This document shows positions 1 to 8,001 of a DNA stretch of 64,000 bases, piece by piece. The notes beneath the pieces are model-generated. The model was not told the DNA's origin and ran no database searches. It worked only from the letters and a program-made list of their open reading frames with translations. Source of the DNA: Pelagibius litoralis. GTDB taxonomy: Bacteria > Pseudomonadota > Alphaproteobacteria > Kiloniellales > Kiloniellaceae. Every line of letters starts with the position of its first letter. Position 1 is the stretch's first letter. Location: the NCBI RefSeq assembly GCF_011683915.1, contig NZ_JAAQPH010000004.1:62001-126000 (forward strand), written 5' to 3'. A program made the position numbers and the translations under genes.

Positions 1-303
1 GCGTCGGTGCATGCCCGATGAAATGTCGACGGCTGTAATGGCGCGCGTTCCCGGGAAGCGTTTCAGCAGATGCGGCCATACCTCACCGGTTCCGGCCATC
101 AGGTCATAGCCTTCCGGCGCCTGATCGTCAGGGGCCGGCATCGCGCCGACACATTGCCTGCGCCAGCGCTCGGTAAACCCCAGGGAGCAGAAATAGCTGA
201 AGGCGATGTAGCGCTCCGAACAACGATCGAAAACGTCTTTGACGAAGCCGGGATCGTAGATGTCGTCTGAGATGTTCTCTGGGGTGTCGTCTGACGGGCT
301 CAT
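1..303 (-). CDS. Class I SAM-dependent methyltransferase, N-terminal part (cut by window edge)
   Basis: Reading leftward from an ATG at 301-303, an open frame of 101 codons runs off the left edge of the window without a stop. Residues about 67-78 read DLMAGTGEVWPH, the glycine-rich SAM-binding motif I of class I methyltransferases. A second strand ending AVDIS follows at about residues 91-95, as in UbiE/Methyltransf_11-type enzymes. A GGAAC-type ribosome-binding site lies just before the ATG. The gene is divergent from the LysE gene at 435. The substrate cannot be judged from the fragment, and the rest of the gene lies outside the window. Confidence 0.75.
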   Translation of the reverse strand, partial: MSPSDDTPENISDDIYDPGFVKDVFDRCSERYIAFSYFCSLGFTERWRRQCVGAMPAPDDQAPEGYDLMAGTGEVWPHLLKRFPGTRAITAVDISSGMHRR

Positions 304-434
304 CGGTTCCTGTTCACCGGGGTAAGTACCACCTCTCATACAGATACAGGGCCTGGTGGAAAAGTGCGCCGGTTTGCGTGCTCCGCGATTTCCGGATAGA
401 CCTTGCCTGCCGCGCGGATGGAGCAGAGAATAGC

Positions 435-1067
435 ATGATCGAGGTTGTCACCGTTTTTCTGGGGATCGTGTTCGCGCAGGCCGCGCCGGGCCCGAACATG
501 ATGGCGGTGGCGGCCGCCTCGCTGGGGTCGGGCCGTTTTCACGGCGTCGCAACGGCGGCGGGGATCGCCTCCGGGGTTTTCATCTGGGCGATTCTTTTCG
601 CACTCGGGATCGGGGCGGTTCTCCAGGCCTTTCCGCAGACCGTCATGGCGATGCGCCTTCTCGGCGGTGGCTATCTTCTCTATCTCGGCCTCAGGGCGCT
701 GCGCGCAGCGGTCGTCGGCTCTGGCGACGCTGCGGCGGCCGGGCGTTCCGAGGTTGCGGGGGCCGCCGCCTATGGACGCGGGTTTCTGGTTGTCATGACC
801 AATCCCAAAGCCGCTCTCATGTGGGTGGCAGTCTCTATGTTCCTGGTGTCATCGGGCCTTTCGACGCTGCAGTTTCTCGCCGTCGGCCTGGGCGCTTCGG
901 CTTCCGCCATGATCATCTACGGAACCTATGCGCTGCTTTTCTCCACCGGTATTGCCCTGCGCGCCTATGGCCGCTTTTCCCGGCTTGTCGAGGGCACCTT
1001 CGGGGCCCTGTTCGGCGCGGCCGGCGGCAAATTGATTCTCGATGGCGTGAGGGAAATGCGCTCTTAG
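435..1067 (+). CDS. LysE/RhtB-family amino-acid exporter
   Basis: This 210-residue inner-membrane protein belongs to the LysE/RhtB family, which exports amino acids and related metabolites. The N-terminus carries the family signature APGPNMM near residue 20, followed by several hydrophobic segments and the conserved NPKA motif (TNPKAALMW) in the middle. The length fits the family's usual 200-215 residues. I chose the ATG at 435 over an upstream ATG at 378 because GGAG lies about 11 bases before it and the family begins at this point. The TAG stop merges into the left end of the palindromic repeat at 1068. The exported substrate is unknown. Confidence 0.88.
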   Translation: MIEVVTVFLGIVFAQAAPGPNMMAVAAASLGSGRFHGVATAAGIASGVFIWAILFALGIGAVLQAFPQTVMAMRLLGGGYLLYLGLRALRAAVVGSGDAAAAGRSEVAGAAAYGRGFLVVMTNPKAALMWVAVSMFLVSSGLSTLQFLAVGLGASASAMIIYGTYALLFSTGIALRAYGRFSRLVEGTFGALFGAAGGKLILDGVREMRS

Positions 1068-1193
1068 GCATTTTCGACTTATGTCGAATCGGTTCTAGCC
1101 CGCACCCCCTCCCGGCCACCCATAGGATACTGGCGTTGGGTGGCCGGGAGGGGGTGCGGGCTGGTGCCGTCAAAAAGTGAAAGAATCTAGGGC
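1068..1193. repeat. Palindromic intergenic repeat, copy 1 (26-bp perfect hairpin)
   Basis: An element of about 125 bp begins with TTTTCGACTTATGTCGAA. It then has a perfect 26-bp inverted repeat (arms 1097-1122 and 1137-1162, loop 1123-1136) and ends with GTCAAAAAGTGAAAGA and a CTAG. Closely similar elements occur at 41033-41160 and 60711-60838, with a half copy at 20319-20368. The hairpin could also end transcription of the LysE gene, but it lacks a U-tract. It looks like a REP- or MITE-type repeat. No transposase is encoded in the element. Confidence 0.9.
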
Positions 1194-1204
1194 GCAAACT
1201 TTTT

Positions 1205-1675
1205 TTATCTCAGCCCTTCGCGTACACGCGCGGCGATCTCCAAGAGACGTTCGCGCGGTATCGGCGGAAAGTCGAGACTGACGATCCGGGTCATTCCGTT
1301 CGGCATTTTTTCCTCGGTGATCTCACCGCGGATCATCTGATCGTTGAGGGCGTCGCCGGCGCGGTGTGGCGCGAGATGAAGGTGTAGGTGCGGAACGCCG
1401 TCACCGAAGATGTAGATGTAGACGATGTCCGCGTCTGTCGCCTCCTTCAGCCTGCGGGTGCTGGCTGCCAGGACCGTCCCGAATGTTCGCGCCTCTTCCC
1501 CATCCAACTCGGTGATAAAGGCGATGTGGCGTTTCGGCTCAAGATAGGCAAAGCCCGGCACTATGGTCGCCAGGCTGACGGTCAGCCGCCAGTACGCATC
1601 TTCCCAGACCCGGGTGCGTTCAAGCTCGTCGTCCGCGGCGGCACCGCGGCACATCGGACAGTCGCTTTCGGGCAT
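1205..1675 (-). CDS. HIT family protein (histidine triad nucleotide-binding hydrolase)
   Basis: This is a 156-residue HIT-superfamily protein. Its C-terminal half carries the histidine triad as HLHLHLAPH, which forms the nucleotide-phosphate-binding and catalytic site of Hint/Fhit-type hydrolases. The N-terminus begins MPESDCPMC, with a CxxC pair seen in many bacterial HIT proteins that bind zinc. I chose the start at 1675 because GGAAAGGAAAG precedes it; upstream codons in frame do not look like the family. The natural substrate, probably a nucleoside monophosphate derivative, cannot be told from the sequence. Confidence 0.88.
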   Translation of the reverse strand: MPESDCPMCRGAAADDELERTRVWEDAYWRLTVSLATIVPGFAYLEPKRHIAFITELDGEEARTFGTVLAASTRRLKEATDADIVYIYIFGDGVPHLHLHLAPHRAGDALNDQMIRGEITEEKMPNGMTRIVSLDFPPIPRERLLEIAARVREGLR

Positions 1676-1808
1676 CGATGCTTTCCTTTCCTGAGTGACG
1701 GAAAGTTTCTGTAGCGCGCGATGATGTCCGCCCTTCATAGCACATTGGATCTCCGCCTTTGAGTCGACGGTGCTGCCTGCGCCCATCGGTGGCGGCCAAA
1801 AAAGGGCG

Positions 1809-1872
1809 TTGACAATTCGGATGGAAAAATCAGAATATCAAATATAAGAACACTGTATCAATTATAGGAACA
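1809..1872 (+). promoter_or_regulatory. Control region of the IclR gene: -35-like box and two direct repeats
   Basis: TTGACA at 1809-1814 is a perfect -35 box, but no good -10 box lies at 16-18 bp from it. Two near-identical decamers, TATAAGAACA (1843-1852) and TATAGGAACA (1863-1872), start exactly 20 bp apart, which is two helical turns. The second contains the ribosome-binding site (AGGA) of the IclR gene. This could be an autoregulatory operator for the IclR protein. That role is inferred from position and spacing only. Confidence 0.4.
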
Positions 1873-1877
1873 ATTTT

Positions 1878-2690
1878 TTGGCCAACACCAGCCAGTCTCT
1901 GGAACGCGGTCTTTCCATCCTCGAACTCCTGGAGGCCGAAGCCGGCCCCCTGGGCATTCGGGAGATGGCCAGGCGCCTTCAGCTCAGCCCGGCCATCGTT
2001 CAGCGTCTGGTAACGACGCTGGACGAAAGCCACTTCGTGACCAAGGACGCGGACACCAGGAAGTATCGCCTGGGCTACCGCGCCCTGTCCCTGGGTTCCT
2101 CCATGCTGAGCGACGACAACCTGATCGCCGCCTCCATGCCGGTGCTGGCGCACCTGACCCGCGAAATGGAGGTGAATGCCTTCCTCGCGGTCATCTCCGG
2201 CGACCGTCTGGTTTATATCCTGGCGCTCCAGAGCAACGGGCCGATCTCCATTCGCAGCGCCCCGGGAACCGAGGCGGCGTTTCACGCGACGGCGATGGGC
2301 AAGGCGATGCTGGCCGATGAGAGCGATGCCCGTGCGCGCTCGCTGCTCGGCGCCGGGCCGCTGGCGGCATTGACGGAGCGGACCATGACCGACCCGGACA
2401 AGGTGATCGCCGAGCTGGCGGCGGTGCGTGAGCAGGGTTACGCCACCTCCCTGGAAGAGAACCTGGTCGGCGTGGTGTCGACCGGCGCCAGCGTGAAGAA
2501 CGCGAGCGGGCGCTCTATCGCGGCAATCAGCATCGCCTATGTCCCCAGCCTTCAGCCCAAGATTCCCCTGGCCGATGCGATCAACAGGATCATGACCAGC
2601 GCGGCGGAGATCTCGCGGCGGCTCGGATGCCCGGAAGACTGCCTCAACAAGATCCAGCTCATCGAGGTGGCCGACAATGACGTTGCTTAA
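1878..2690 (+). CDS. IclR-family transcriptional regulator
   Basis: This 270-residue regulator has an N-terminal winged helix-turn-helix (about residues 6-65: SLERGLSILELLE, then GIREMARRLQLS) and a C-terminal IclR effector-binding domain. The latter includes the typical HATAMGKAMLA segment near residue 137. The start is a TTG with AGGA about 9 bases upstream. The 3' end overlaps the M24 peptidase gene by 14 bp, so it is the first gene of the cluster running to 9180. IclR proteins usually sense a pathway metabolite and control the adjacent catabolic genes, so it probably controls this cluster. The B. subtilis kip operon also pairs an IclR regulator (KipR) with a DUF1445 gene (ycsI). Confidence 0.92.
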   Translation: MANTSQSLERGLSILELLEAEAGPLGIREMARRLQLSPAIVQRLVTTLDESHFVTKDADTRKYRLGYRALSLGSSMLSDDNLIAASMPVLAHLTREMEVNAFLAVISGDRLVYILALQSNGPISIRSAPGTEAAFHATAMGKAMLADESDARARSLLGAGPLAALTERTMTDPDKVIAELAAVREQGYATSLEENLVGVVSTGASVKNASGRSIAAISIAYVPSLQPKIPLADAINRIMTSAAEISRRLGCPEDCLNKIQLIEVADNDVA

Positions 2691-3870
2691 CGCTGAGCGG
2701 CTCTACGCGACGATGGAAAGGAACGGCCTCGACGCCATCGTTGCGACCTCGCCCGAGAACGTGACCTATTCCAGCGGCTACTGGGCGCTTTCGCAGTGGA
2801 TCCGGCGCGGACCCCAGACCTATGTGATCTGGCCGGCCCGGGGCCGCGGCGCGCCGCGGATCGTTGCCAGCGCCGGTCTGCTCGATCTGCTTGCCGATCA
2901 GGAGGTCAATGTCGAGGACGTGTCCAAGTTCGGCGCCTTCTTCGTGGCGGTGGACGGCGATGCCGAGTTGAGCGCGGCGGACCGCCGGCAGGCGGATCTC
3001 TATGGCCTGCCCGACGACGGCAACGCAAACGTCAGCCTAGCCGCCGCCCTGACCGAGATGGGCCTGGGCAAGGCGCGCATCGGCGTCGATGAAGGCGGTC
3101 TGGCGCCGGCGCTGGACGCCTTCTCTCCGGAGTGGTCGGAGGACGCGACCGTGCTGCCGGCCTTTCAGGTCTTCCGCCAGGTGCGGGCGGTGAAAACCGA
3201 AGAAGAGATTGCGCGGCTGGGCAAAGCCGCGGCGATCGCCGAAGCCTCGATCGAGGCGGCGCTGCGGATTGCCGCCCCGGGTGTCAGCGAAGCGGAAATG
3301 GGTCTCGAGTTCAATCTGGAGACCGTGCGTCAGGGCGGCCTGCCGGTTCTCTACTGCATCGGCACGGGCCCCCGTTCGGCAATGCCCAATGTTCAGCCCG
3401 GCGAGCGGAAACTGAAAGACGGCGACATCATCCGTTTCGATGTCGGGGGCCGCTACAAGCACTACCGCGCCGACATTGCCCGGATCGCCGTGCTCGGCAC
3501 GCCGACGCAGAAGATCAGGACCTATCATAACGCGCTCTACAAAGGCGTCGAAAGGGGGCTTGAGCTTTTGCGGCCCGGCGCCCGCGCCGCCGAGATCTTC
3601 GACGCGGTCGTGGAAACGGTACGCCAGGAGGGTATTCCCCACTATCAGCGCTCTCACGTCGGGCACGGCATCGGCCTCGATGGTTACGACCTGCCCAGCC
3701 TGTCTCCGGGCAGCGCCGATATTATCGAAGAAGGCATGGTTCTCTGTGTCGAGACCCCGTACTACGAACTCGGTTTCGGCGGGCTGCAGGTGGAAAACAT
3801 GGTCGTGGTGCGCGCCGACGGCATCCAGAGCCTGATGGGCACCGACGGGAAGCTGCGGATCCTGTCATGA
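2677..3870 (+). CDS. M24-family metallopeptidase (Xaa-Pro peptidase/creatinase-like)
   Basis: This 397-residue protein has a creatinase-type N-terminal domain and a C-terminal M24 pita-bread domain. Five metal-ligand positions are visible: Asp in FDVGG, Asp in ADIAR, His in GHGIGL, Glu in ETPYYE and Glu in QVEN. The set is complete, so it is likely an active di-metal enzyme. The family includes prolidases, creatinase and ectoine hydrolase, all of which cleave C-N bonds. It overlaps the IclR gene upstream and the DUF1445 gene downstream by 4 bp (ATGA), indicating translational coupling. The lack of a secretion signal places it in the cytoplasm, acting on an imported small molecule. The substrate is not determined. 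Confidence 0.9.
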   Translation: MTLLNAERLYATMERNGLDAIVATSPENVTYSSGYWALSQWIRRGPQTYVIWPARGRGAPRIVASAGLLDLLADQEVNVEDVSKFGAFFVAVDGDAELSAADRRQADLYGLPDDGNANVSLAAALTEMGLGKARIGVDEGGLAPALDAFSPEWSEDATVLPAFQVFRQVRAVKTEEEIARLGKAAAIAEASIEAALRIAAPGVSEAEMGLEFNLETVRQGGLPVLYCIGTGPRSAMPNVQPGERKLKDGDIIRFDVGGRYKHYRADIARIAVLGTPTQKIRTYHNALYKGVERGLELLRPGARAAEIFDAVVETVRQEGIPHYQRSHVGHGIGLDGYDLPSLSPGSADIIEEGMVLCVETPYYELGFGGLQVENMVVVRADGIQSLMGTDGKLRILS

Positions 3871-4688
3871 CGGCATCACCTGCCCCGGACACAAGGCACG
3901 CGCTTCAGCAGACTTTGCCTGGTGATGTCAGGGCTGCCGCCCGCAGCGGCGAGCTGTCTTCGGCCACCCATGGTTTTGCCCGCGGGTTTGTGCAGGCCAA
4001 CCTGGCCATACTGCCGGAAAGCCATGCCTTCGATTTTCTGCGGTTTTGCGTTCGCAACCCCAAGCCCTGCCCCTTGATCGACATAACCGACCCGGGCAGG
4101 GCCGAACCGCGGCGCGCGGCCCCCGGTGCGGACCTTCGCACCGACCTGCCGGCCTACCGGGTCTATCGCGATGGGCAACTGGTCGACGAGGTCCGATCCA
4201 TCGAAAACCTTTGGCGGGACGATCATGTCGCTTTCCTGCTGGGCTGCAGCAATTCCTTCGACGAGATCCTTCTGCGCAACGGCATTCCGCAGCGCCACCT
4301 TGAAAGCGCCGGCGGCCGGATATCGGTCTATGAGTCGAACATACAGTGCGAGCCGGCCGGGATCTTCCGCGGCCCTGTCGCGGTGACCATGCGCCCGATC
4401 CCCGCCAAGGATGTCGTGCGAACGGTGGAGCTGTCGTCGCGCTATCCGATCGCCCATGGCGCACCGCTGCATATCGGCGATCCCGCCGAGATAGGGATCG
4501 CCGATCTGGCGCAGGTGAAGTGGGGAAAATTCAATCCGCCGTCGCCGGACGATGTGCCGGTTTACTGGGCCTGCGGCGTCACCCCGCAAGCCGTCGCCCT
4601 GGCGGCGGGCATACCGGAAATGATCACCCATGCCCCCGGCCACATGTTCGTGACCGACTGGCGCATCGACGATCAACGCAAAGGTTAG
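3867..4688 (+). CDS. DUF1445/UPF0317 protein (putative hydro-lyase, D-glutamate cyclase-like)
   Basis: This 273-residue protein spans the full DUF1445 domain. Recognisable conserved parts are the GFVQANLAILP segment, FLLGCSNSFD, the MRPIP motif and the C-terminal THAPGHMFVTD. Family members are annotated as putative hydro-lyases. Mammalian DGLUCY, which converts D-glutamate to 5-oxo-D-proline, contains this domain at its N-terminus, and B. subtilis YcsI (kip/5-oxoprolinase operon) belongs to the family. The start overlaps the M24 stop as ATGA. In this cluster it may open or close a lactam-like ring or act as a lyase on the transported compound. That is inference. Confidence 0.85.
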   Translation: MTASPAPDTRHALQQTLPGDVRAAARSGELSSATHGFARGFVQANLAILPESHAFDFLRFCVRNPKPCPLIDITDPGRAEPRRAAPGADLRTDLPAYRVYRDGQLVDEVRSIENLWRDDHVAFLLGCSNSFDEILLRNGIPQRHLESAGGRISVYESNIQCEPAGIFRGPVAVTMRPIPAKDVVRTVELSSRYPIAHGAPLHIGDPAEIGIADLAQVKWGKFNPPSPDDVPVYWACGVTPQAVALAAGIPEMITHAPGHMFVTDWRIDDQRKG

Positions 4689-4774
4689 GGCCAAGGCATC
4701 GGGTGCCGGGTTGCGGCCCGGGGAACGAACGGGGCGCAAAGGCCCCGCCAATGACAACAGGGAGAAAAACGACC

Positions 4775-5932
4775 ATGAAAACGATGAAATCGATCCGCCG
4801 GGGGGCTCTGTCGTCTTTGATGCTCCTGCTCGCGGGCACCGCCCAGGCGGCGAATGTGGAACTGCCCCGGGGCATCTCCTGGACCGCCTTCGGAACGACG
4901 TCCTCCGGCTATGCCCAGTCCGTCGGTATCGGGCAGATGCTGAAGAGCAAGTACGATTCCAACCTGCGCATCATTCCCGGCGAAAACGACGTCGCCCGGA
5001 TGGTTCCGCTGAAGGGCGGCCAGTCCCACATCTGCGCCTGCGGTATTGCTTCCTACTTCGCCCAGGAAGGGGTGTTGATGTTCGCCGACAAAAGGTGGGG
5101 GCCGCAAAGGCTCTACAGCCTTTTCAACAACGTCGGGAACAACGGCCAGACCGCGGCGATAGCCGCCGATGCCGGCGTCAGGGAGGTCGCGGACCTGAAG
5201 GGCAAGCGCATTACCTGGCTGAAGGCCTCCCCCGCCAACAACACCAACATGGCTGCCTTGCTGGCCTTCGGCGGATTGACCTGGGACGACGTTGAAAAAG
5301 TCGAAGTGCCGGGTTGGAAACAGTCGATGGAGGCGGTGTTGAACGGCCAGGCCGACGCGGCCTGGGCCAGCACGCTCTCCGGTCCGCTCAACCGGCTCGC
5401 CGCGTCGCCGCGCGGGCTCTATTTTCCGCAGCTTCCCCACGACGACAAGGCGGCCTGGACCCGCGCCCAGGCCGTCGCTCCCTGGTTCGCGCCCTCGCGG
5501 GTGGAAGCCTTCGTGAAAGGCGCCAATGTCGACGGGCCCTATGAAGGGATGAATTATCCCTATCCGCTGTTCGTCGCCACGGCGGCGGCGCCCGATACCC
5601 TGGCTTACGGCCTGACCAAGGCGATCATGGAGAACTTCGACGGCATCAAGGACGCCGGGCCCAGCATGAGCGGCTATGCGCTCGACCGCCAGTTTCTGAG
5701 CTACATCTTTCCCTATCACCCCTCGGCCATCGCCTACTACAAGGAAAAGGGCACCTGGACCGAGGCCGATCAGGCGGCCAATGATGGTCTGCTGAAGCGT
5801 CAGGACGTGCTCGCGGAGGCCTGGCAGGCGATGCTGAAGCGGGATCTGCAGGGCGAAGCGTTCGAAGCGGAGTGGATGAAGGTTCGCGCCGCTGCCCTGG
5901 AGGCTGCCGGCCTCCCGGTTATCTTCCGCTAG
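4775..5932 (+). CDS. TAXI-family TRAP transporter substrate-binding protein
   Basis: This 385-residue periplasmic binding protein starts with a Sec signal peptide (MKTMKSIRRGALSS, hydrophobic core, cleavage after TAQA). The mature part resembles the TAXI family of TRAP transporters: an early GTTSSGYAQSVGIGQML segment, then LKGKRITW and a Trp-rich middle. I chose the ATG at 4775 because GGGAGA lies about 9 bases before it and a signal peptide begins there. It is followed by its fused membrane partner at 6012. A Thermus TAXI protein has been crystallised with glutamate, which suits the D-glutamate-cyclase-like neighbour. The ligand here is unproven. Confidence 0.9.
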   Translation: MKTMKSIRRGALSSLMLLLAGTAQAANVELPRGISWTAFGTTSSGYAQSVGIGQMLKSKYDSNLRIIPGENDVARMVPLKGGQSHICACGIASYFAQEGVLMFADKRWGPQRLYSLFNNVGNNGQTAAIAADAGVREVADLKGKRITWLKASPANNTNMAALLAFGGLTWDDVEKVEVPGWKQSMEAVLNGQADAAWASTLSGPLNRLAASPRGLYFPQLPHDDKAAWTRAQAVAPWFAPSRVEAFVKGANVDGPYEGMNYPYPLFVATAAAPDTLAYGLTKAIMENFDGIKDAGPSMSGYALDRQFLSYIFPYHPSAIAYYKEKGTWTEADQAANDGLLKRQDVLAEAWQAMLKRDLQGEAFEAEWMKVRAAALEAAGLPVIFR

Positions 5933-6011
5933 AGAGGTTTCGCCGGATCGCCAGGGAGGCGGGGCCTCGTTTCGGACCCCGCCCTTCCTGCCGGTTCGGT
6001 GAGCGCGACAT

Positions 6012-8000
6012 ATGGCTGAAAGCACAGGGATGACCGCCGGACCTGACGACACGGGCGAGCGCGGGCTGACGGCGGGGCTGTCCGGGCCGGTGCGGGCCTG
6101 GATTGCGATCGCATCGGCCCTCTCGGTCACCATCGCGGTCTGGATCATGTTCGGCCTGGGCCACGCCCTGGGTCTCTATGTTCCGCTGGAGACCGAGTAC
6201 CTTTACTGCCTCATCGGGCTGCTGCTGCCGCTCGTCTTCCTGATCAATACCGTCTCGGGGCAACGGCGCAGCGGCGCCGTTCCTTTCTATGACGGCCTGC
6301 TGGCGGCGGCGGCCTTCGGCATTCCCATCACCTTCGCCGTCGTCAGCGATGCGATGTTGAACGAGGGTTGGGAATACACCGCGCCGCCCTACGCCAAGGT
6401 TCTCTCCTATGTCATGTGGGCGCTGGTGCTCGAAGCGCTGCGCCGCTCGGCGGGCATGACCATCTTTGTGATCTGCGCGGTCATCTCGCTCTATCCGTTC
6501 TATGCGGACTGGGCGCCGGGGCTTCTGCGGGCGCAGTCCACCGCCTTCGACATCACCGCCGGCTATCATATCTTCGGCAGCGAGAGCATCCTGGGCGTGC
6601 CGATGAATGCCTTCGCGACCCTGGTGATCGGCTTTCTGATCTTCGGCGTCGCGCTGCAGTATACCGGCGGCGGCGCCTTTTTCCTGAACCTTGCCTTCGC
6701 GCTGCTCGGCACCCACCGCGGCGGGCCCGGCAAGGTGGCGATCTTCTCCTCCGGCCTCATGGGCTCCATGAGCGGTTCGGTCATCACCAATGTCCTGACC
6801 ACCGGTGTCATGTCGATCCCGGCGATGAAACGGGTGGGCTTCAAGCCGGCCTACGCGGGCGGGGTCGAGGCCTGCGCCTCCACCGGCGGTGTCCTCATGC
6901 CCCCGGTGATGGGCGCGACGGCCTTTGTCATGGCGACCTTCATAGAGATGCCCTATTCGGAGATCGTGCTGGCGGCGGCGATTCCCTCGCTGCTTTATTA
7001 TGCCGGGTTGTTTCTGCAGATCGATGCCTATGCGGCGCGTCACGGCATCAAGGGGCTGCCGGCGGAAGAGCTGCCTTCGGTGAGAACCGTGATGAAGGAG
7101 GGCTGGTACTTCATCGCGGTTTTTGCGCTGCTGGTGTTCATGCTGCTCTATCTGCAGCGCGAAGCGCAGGCGCCGTTCTATGCCTCGCTGCTGCTCATCG
7201 TCATCAACCAGATCTCGCCCAGGCACCGCTGGGATCGCGCAAAGCTGATCCGCTTTGTCCAAGCGGTCGGCACCATGCTTGCCGAACTCGCCGCGCTGCT
7301 TGCCGGCGTCGGGCTCATCATCGGCGCGCTCACACTCTCGGGCAAGGTCGGCAGCATCGCCTATGAACTGGTCGCCTTCGCCGGCGACAATATCTTCCTG
7401 CTGCTGGTCACCGGGGCGGTTACCAGCTTCATCCTGGGCATGGGCATGACGGTCACCGCGGCCTACATCTTCCTGGCTGTAACGCTGGCGCCGGCGCTGA
7501 CCACGTCGGGGCTGGATCTCATGGCGGTGCATCTCTTCATGCTCTACTGGGGCATGGTGTCCTTCATCACCCCGCCGGTATCCCTGGGCGCCTTCGCGGC
7601 GGCGTCGATTGCCAGGTCCGATCCGATGAAGACGGGTCTCCAGGCGATGCGGTTGGGCTCGATCATCTATTTCCTGCCGTTCTTCTTCGTCCTGAATCCG
7701 GCCCTCATCGGCCGCGGACCGGCAGAGGAGGTTCTCATGGTCGTCCTCTCGGCCTTTGCCGGCATTGTGCTGATTGCCGGCGGCCTGCAGGGCTATCTGC
7801 TCGGCTTCGGGGTCATTTCCGGCGGCAGGCTGGTAAGCCTGGCCTGTCGGATACTGCTCATCCTTTCGGGCATTGCGCTCGCCCTGCCCGGCAACGCCAC
7901 CCTGGGGCTTTCCCACAGCGCACTGCTGGGCGGCGGCGCCGTGTTGTTCGGCCTCGCCCTGGCACTGGCATGGATCGCCCGCAGCCCGAGGACCGCATGA
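6012..8000 (+). CDS. TRAP transporter fused permease (4TM/12TM type)
   Basis: This 662-residue inner-membrane protein fuses the small and large TRAP permease subunits, as is normal for TAXI-type systems. Many hydrophobic segments are visible. The DctM-type hallmark reads GSMSGSVITNVLTTGVMS near residues 255-272, followed by ACASTGGVLMPPVMG. A second related repeat, FILGMGMTVTAAYIFLA, lies near residue 480. It forms a secondary active transporter with the binding protein encoded just upstream, using an ion gradient. One base separates its stop from the PLP-enzyme gene, so the two are almost certainly co-transcribed. Confidence 0.93.
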   Translation: MAESTGMTAGPDDTGERGLTAGLSGPVRAWIAIASALSVTIAVWIMFGLGHALGLYVPLETEYLYCLIGLLLPLVFLINTVSGQRRSGAVPFYDGLLAAAAFGIPITFAVVSDAMLNEGWEYTAPPYAKVLSYVMWALVLEALRRSAGMTIFVICAVISLYPFYADWAPGLLRAQSTAFDITAGYHIFGSESILGVPMNAFATLVIGFLIFGVALQYTGGGAFFLNLAFALLGTHRGGPGKVAIFSSGLMGSMSGSVITNVLTTGVMSIPAMKRVGFKPAYAGGVEACASTGGVLMPPVMGATAFVMATFIEMPYSEIVLAAAIPSLLYYAGLFLQIDAYAARHGIKGLPAEELPSVRTVMKEGWYFIAVFALLVFMLLYLQREAQAPFYASLLLIVINQISPRHRWDRAKLIRFVQAVGTMLAELAALLAGVGLIIGALTLSGKVGSIAYELVAFAGDNIFLLLVTGAVTSFILGMGMTVTAAYIFLAVTLAPALTTSGLDLMAVHLFMLYWGMVSFITPPVSLGAFAAASIARSDPMKTGLQAMRLGSIIYFLPFFFVLNPALIGRGPAEEVLMVVLSAFAGIVLIAGGLQGYLLGFGVISGGRLVSLACRILLILSGIALALPGNATLGLSHSALLGGGAVLFGLALALAWIARSPRTA

Positions 8001-8001
8001 C

